Shown: positions 6,453-7,407 of the stretch, one piece after another
Layout: each line of letters begins with the position of its first letter
Numbering within the stretch: the stretch's first letter is position 1
Assembly: GCA_002420085.1 (NCBI GenBank)
Contig: DIHI01000018.1
Location: forward strand, 428 to 7,834
Direction of reading: 5' to 3'
From: Lysobacterales bacterium UBA5700
GTDB lineage: Bacteria; Pseudomonadota; Gammaproteobacteria; Xanthomonadales; Xanthomonadaceae
DNA: 7,407 nucleotides
Translations under genes and position numbers: made by a program
The notes under the pieces: model-generated
Databases searched by the model: none
Seen by the model: only the letters and a program-made list of their open reading frames with translations
Told to the model about the DNA's origin: nothing

Positions 6453-6654
6453 GCATAGACTGGTGATCGAACAACATCGACCGAGATCGCATCAGATACT
6501 TCGATCCGCAGACCCTTCGACTGCGGTGGACTCAGGGATTCTTTCCCGCGTCGAAACCACCGTCGTTCCTTGCCAACCGTTCCTCACTCGCGCTGTCCGC
6601 TCCGGCGGCTCAGGCGCGTTCTATCGTGGACGCGATCGCATCGCGTTCGTCGAT

Positions 6655-6685
6655 CCGCGATCGCGGCCGTGGCGGTCGATCGCGG
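6655..6685. other. Leader hairpin before the H1-like gene
   Basis: CCGCGATCG (6655-6663) pairs perfectly with CGATCGCGG (6677-6685) over a 13-base loop. The surrounding 50 bases are crowded with CGATCG/GCGATCGC-like words, so several competing folds are possible. A smaller hairpin, CCGCAG/CTGCGG, lies at 6506-6526. If transcription starts at the distal promoter, both fall in the untranslated leader. Confidence 0.4.
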
Positions 6686-6731
6686 TTCAAGCCGTTCCGG
6701 CTGTCCCGGACGGTGCGCTGCACACTGGGCG

Positions 6732-6737
6732 TATAAC
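6732..6737 (+). promoter_or_regulatory. Start-proximal -10 element of the H1-like gene
   Basis: TATAAC (5 of 6 to TATAAT) lies 28 bases before the ATG, with no clear -35 at 16-18 bp. It would start a transcript near 6744 with a leader of about 22 bases that skips the structured region. It is the most AT-rich spot near the gene, so a second, proximal promoter is plausible. Confidence 0.4.
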
Positions 6738-6751
6738 CCTGGCCAACTGAC

Positions 6752-6757
6752 GAGGAG
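6752..6757 (+). promoter_or_regulatory. Shine-Dalgarno site deciding the H1-like start
   Basis: GAGGAG stands 8 bases before ATG 6766 and only 4 before another ATG at 6762. The two ATGs overlap as ATGTATG and lie in different frames. The normal spacing favours 6766, which opens the Lys/Ala protein. Confidence 0.8.
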
Positions 6758-6765
6758 ATCAATGT

Positions 6766-7176
6766 ATGGCTACCAAGAAAGCTGCGAGCAAGAAGGCTGC
6801 TGCCAAGAAACCGGCGGCGAAGAAGGCCGCCAAGGCGGTGAAGAGTGTGGTGAAAGCGGTGAAGAAGGTGGTCAAGGCTGTCAAGAAGGCGGCACCGAAG
6901 AAAGCGGCGGTCAAGAAGGTCGCCAAGAAGGCCGTGAAGAAGGCTGCGGTGAAGAAGGCCCCCGCCAAGAAGGCAGCGGTCAAGAAGGCGGTGAAGAAAG
7001 CGGTGAAGAAGGTCGTTGCCAAGAAGGCGGCACCCAAGAAGGCGGCACCGAAGAAGGCTGCCGCTCCGAAGAAGGCCGCCGCGAAGAAGGCTCCCGCCAA
7101 GAAGGCGAAAAAAGCGGCCAAGAAGCCGACGCCAGCCCCGGCAGCTCCGCCGGCACCGGTGGCACCTGCGCTGTAA
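6766..7176 (+). CDS. Histone H1-like, lysine/alanine-rich nucleoid protein
   Basis: The 136-residue product contains about 50 lysines and 49 alanines, with no Asp, Glu, Arg or aromatic residue. It is built from loose repeats of the type KKAA, KKAV and KKAP, as in bacterial H1-like proteins (HctB-like, AlgP C-terminal-like) that bind DNA without sequence preference and compact it in the cytoplasm. A valine-bearing segment near residues 23-41 (AKAVKSVVKAVKKVVKAVK) looks like an amphipathic helix. The last 16 residues, PTPAPAAPPAPVAPAL, form an uncharged Pro/Ala tail. A good Shine-Dalgarno site supports the start, and a terminator follows, so it seems to be a one-gene unit. Lysine coded almost wholly by AAG, with no arginine in so GC-rich a genome, implies selection on composition. 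Such repeats vary in copy number by slippage. The family call rests on composition; no globular domain is present. Confidence 0.85.
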   Translation: MATKKAASKKAAAKKPAAKKAAKAVKSVVKAVKKVVKAVKKAAPKKAAVKKVAKKAVKKAAVKKAPAKKAAVKKAVKKAVKKVVAKKAAPKKAAPKKAAAPKKAAAKKAPAKKAKKAAKKPTPAPAAPPAPVAPAL

Positions 7177-7206
7177 GTCCAGCCGGTCTGCTGCCAAGCC
7201 TGCTCT

Positions 7207-7239
7207 CTCCCCGTGTGCCCAGGCGGGGAGGGGGCTTTC
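7207..7239 (+). terminator. Probable intrinsic terminator of the H1-like gene
   Basis: CTCCCCG (7207-7213) pairs with CGGGGAG (7224-7230) over a 10-base loop, and the stem can lengthen through G-T pairs and one C-G pair. It is followed by GGGGCTTTCT, a modest T-run, 31 bases after the stop codon. Position and stem fit an intrinsic terminator; the T-run is short. Confidence 0.6.
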
Positions 7240-7407
7240 TCGGCGGTAGCCGACATCGGCCGGTCTTCGCGTTGCGGCGGTGGCGCGTGCCGGACGTGCT
7301 TGTAACTCGCGCGCGACCACCCGCGCCGCAGCCGATCAGGCGGCAAGTCCACCGTGCGTTTGTCGTGTACCAGACGGCGCTGACCGATCAATCGGCCCAG
7401 CCATTGG
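7240..7407. other. Tail without a supportable gene
   Basis: No frame shows a start with ribosome site or a recognisable protein. On the minus strand a frame entering from beyond the window ends at a stop at 7336-7338, giving a possible C-terminus of about 23 residues (ending THGGLAA); it could belong to a convergent gene, but so short a piece cannot be judged. Confidence 0.3.

Larger units (their letters stand above)
6099..6765. other. 667-bp region without a convincing gene
   Basis: No reading frame here has both a ribosome site and recognisable protein sequence. The two longest + frames (6187-6429 and 6463-6750) start at ATG or GTG without Shine-Dalgarno and give arginine- and proline-rich, unfamiliar products; the minus frame 5996-6421 runs into gcvPA. 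What the region holds is structure: the hairpin at the gcvPA stop, two A7 runs, a strong stem-loop at 6264-6296, a smaller one at 6318-6334, a TTGACA promoter with an inverted repeat, hairpins at 6506-6526 and 6655-6685, and a start-proximal -10. It probably serves as the control region and leader of the H1-like gene and might hold a small RNA. Confidence 0.6.

Noticed and set aside
6187..6750. Two small + strand frames (6187-6429 and 6463-6750) in the gap before the H1-like gene
   Set aside because: No Shine-Dalgarno sites, unfamiliar and biased products, and they run across hairpins and promoter-like elements.
6759..7391. 210-residue minus-strand frame with a hydrophobic Ala/Phe/Leu core that could be mistaken for a membrane protein
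   Set aside because: The Phe/Ala repeats are simply the reverse complement of Lys/Ala codons of the H1-like gene.

Overview
The window reads as chromosomal, housekeeping-type DNA of a high-GC gram-negative bacterium, most likely a gammaproteobacterium of the Xanthomonadales/Chromatiales kind. This rests on four things: GC-rich third codon positions, a Fur-type iron box, a glycine-cleavage P protein split into subunits, and a lysine/alanine-rich histone H1-like protein of a sort seen in that group. The taxonomic placement is inference. All five genes I accept lie on the + strand; the long minus-strand open frames are GC-driven shadows.

Layout. (1) 1-205: a gene-free leader with a strong GC-rich hairpin, then a sigma70-like promoter whose -10 element lies inside a near-perfect Fur box. 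(2) 206-2907: an iron(III) ABC importer pair, a lipoprotein substrate-binding protein (FbpA/FutA type) whose 3' end overlaps, or nearly abuts, a double-domain permease (FbpB type). The ATPase partner is not in the window. (3) 3021-6098: glycine-cleavage genes gcvT, gcvH and gcvPA (P-protein subunit 1), with short leaders carrying -10-like elements before gcvT and gcvH and a hairpin between gcvH and gcvPA. The partner subunit gcvPB does not follow. (4) 6099-6765: a 667-bp stretch without a convincing gene but rich in structure: a long hairpin right at the gcvPA stop, an isolated 13-pair stem-loop, a TTGACA promoter with an operator-like inverted repeat, further hairpins and a start-proximal TATAAC. 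(5) 6766-7176: a 136-residue Lys/Ala H1-like nucleoid protein, followed by a probable intrinsic terminator. (6) 7240-7407: a tail with no supportable gene.

How the parts work together. The first pair would capture ferric iron in the periplasm and pass it through the inner membrane when iron is low; Fur-Fe(II) should shut it off. The glycine-cleavage genes encode the aminomethyltransferase (T), the lipoyl carrier (H) and one half of the decarboxylase (P), which together with L protein convert glycine to CO2, ammonia and methylene-tetrahydrofolate. The H1-like protein would bind and compact DNA. I see no mobile element, CRISPR array, tRNA, rRNA or defence system. The least explained part is the structured region between gcvPA and the H1-like gene.
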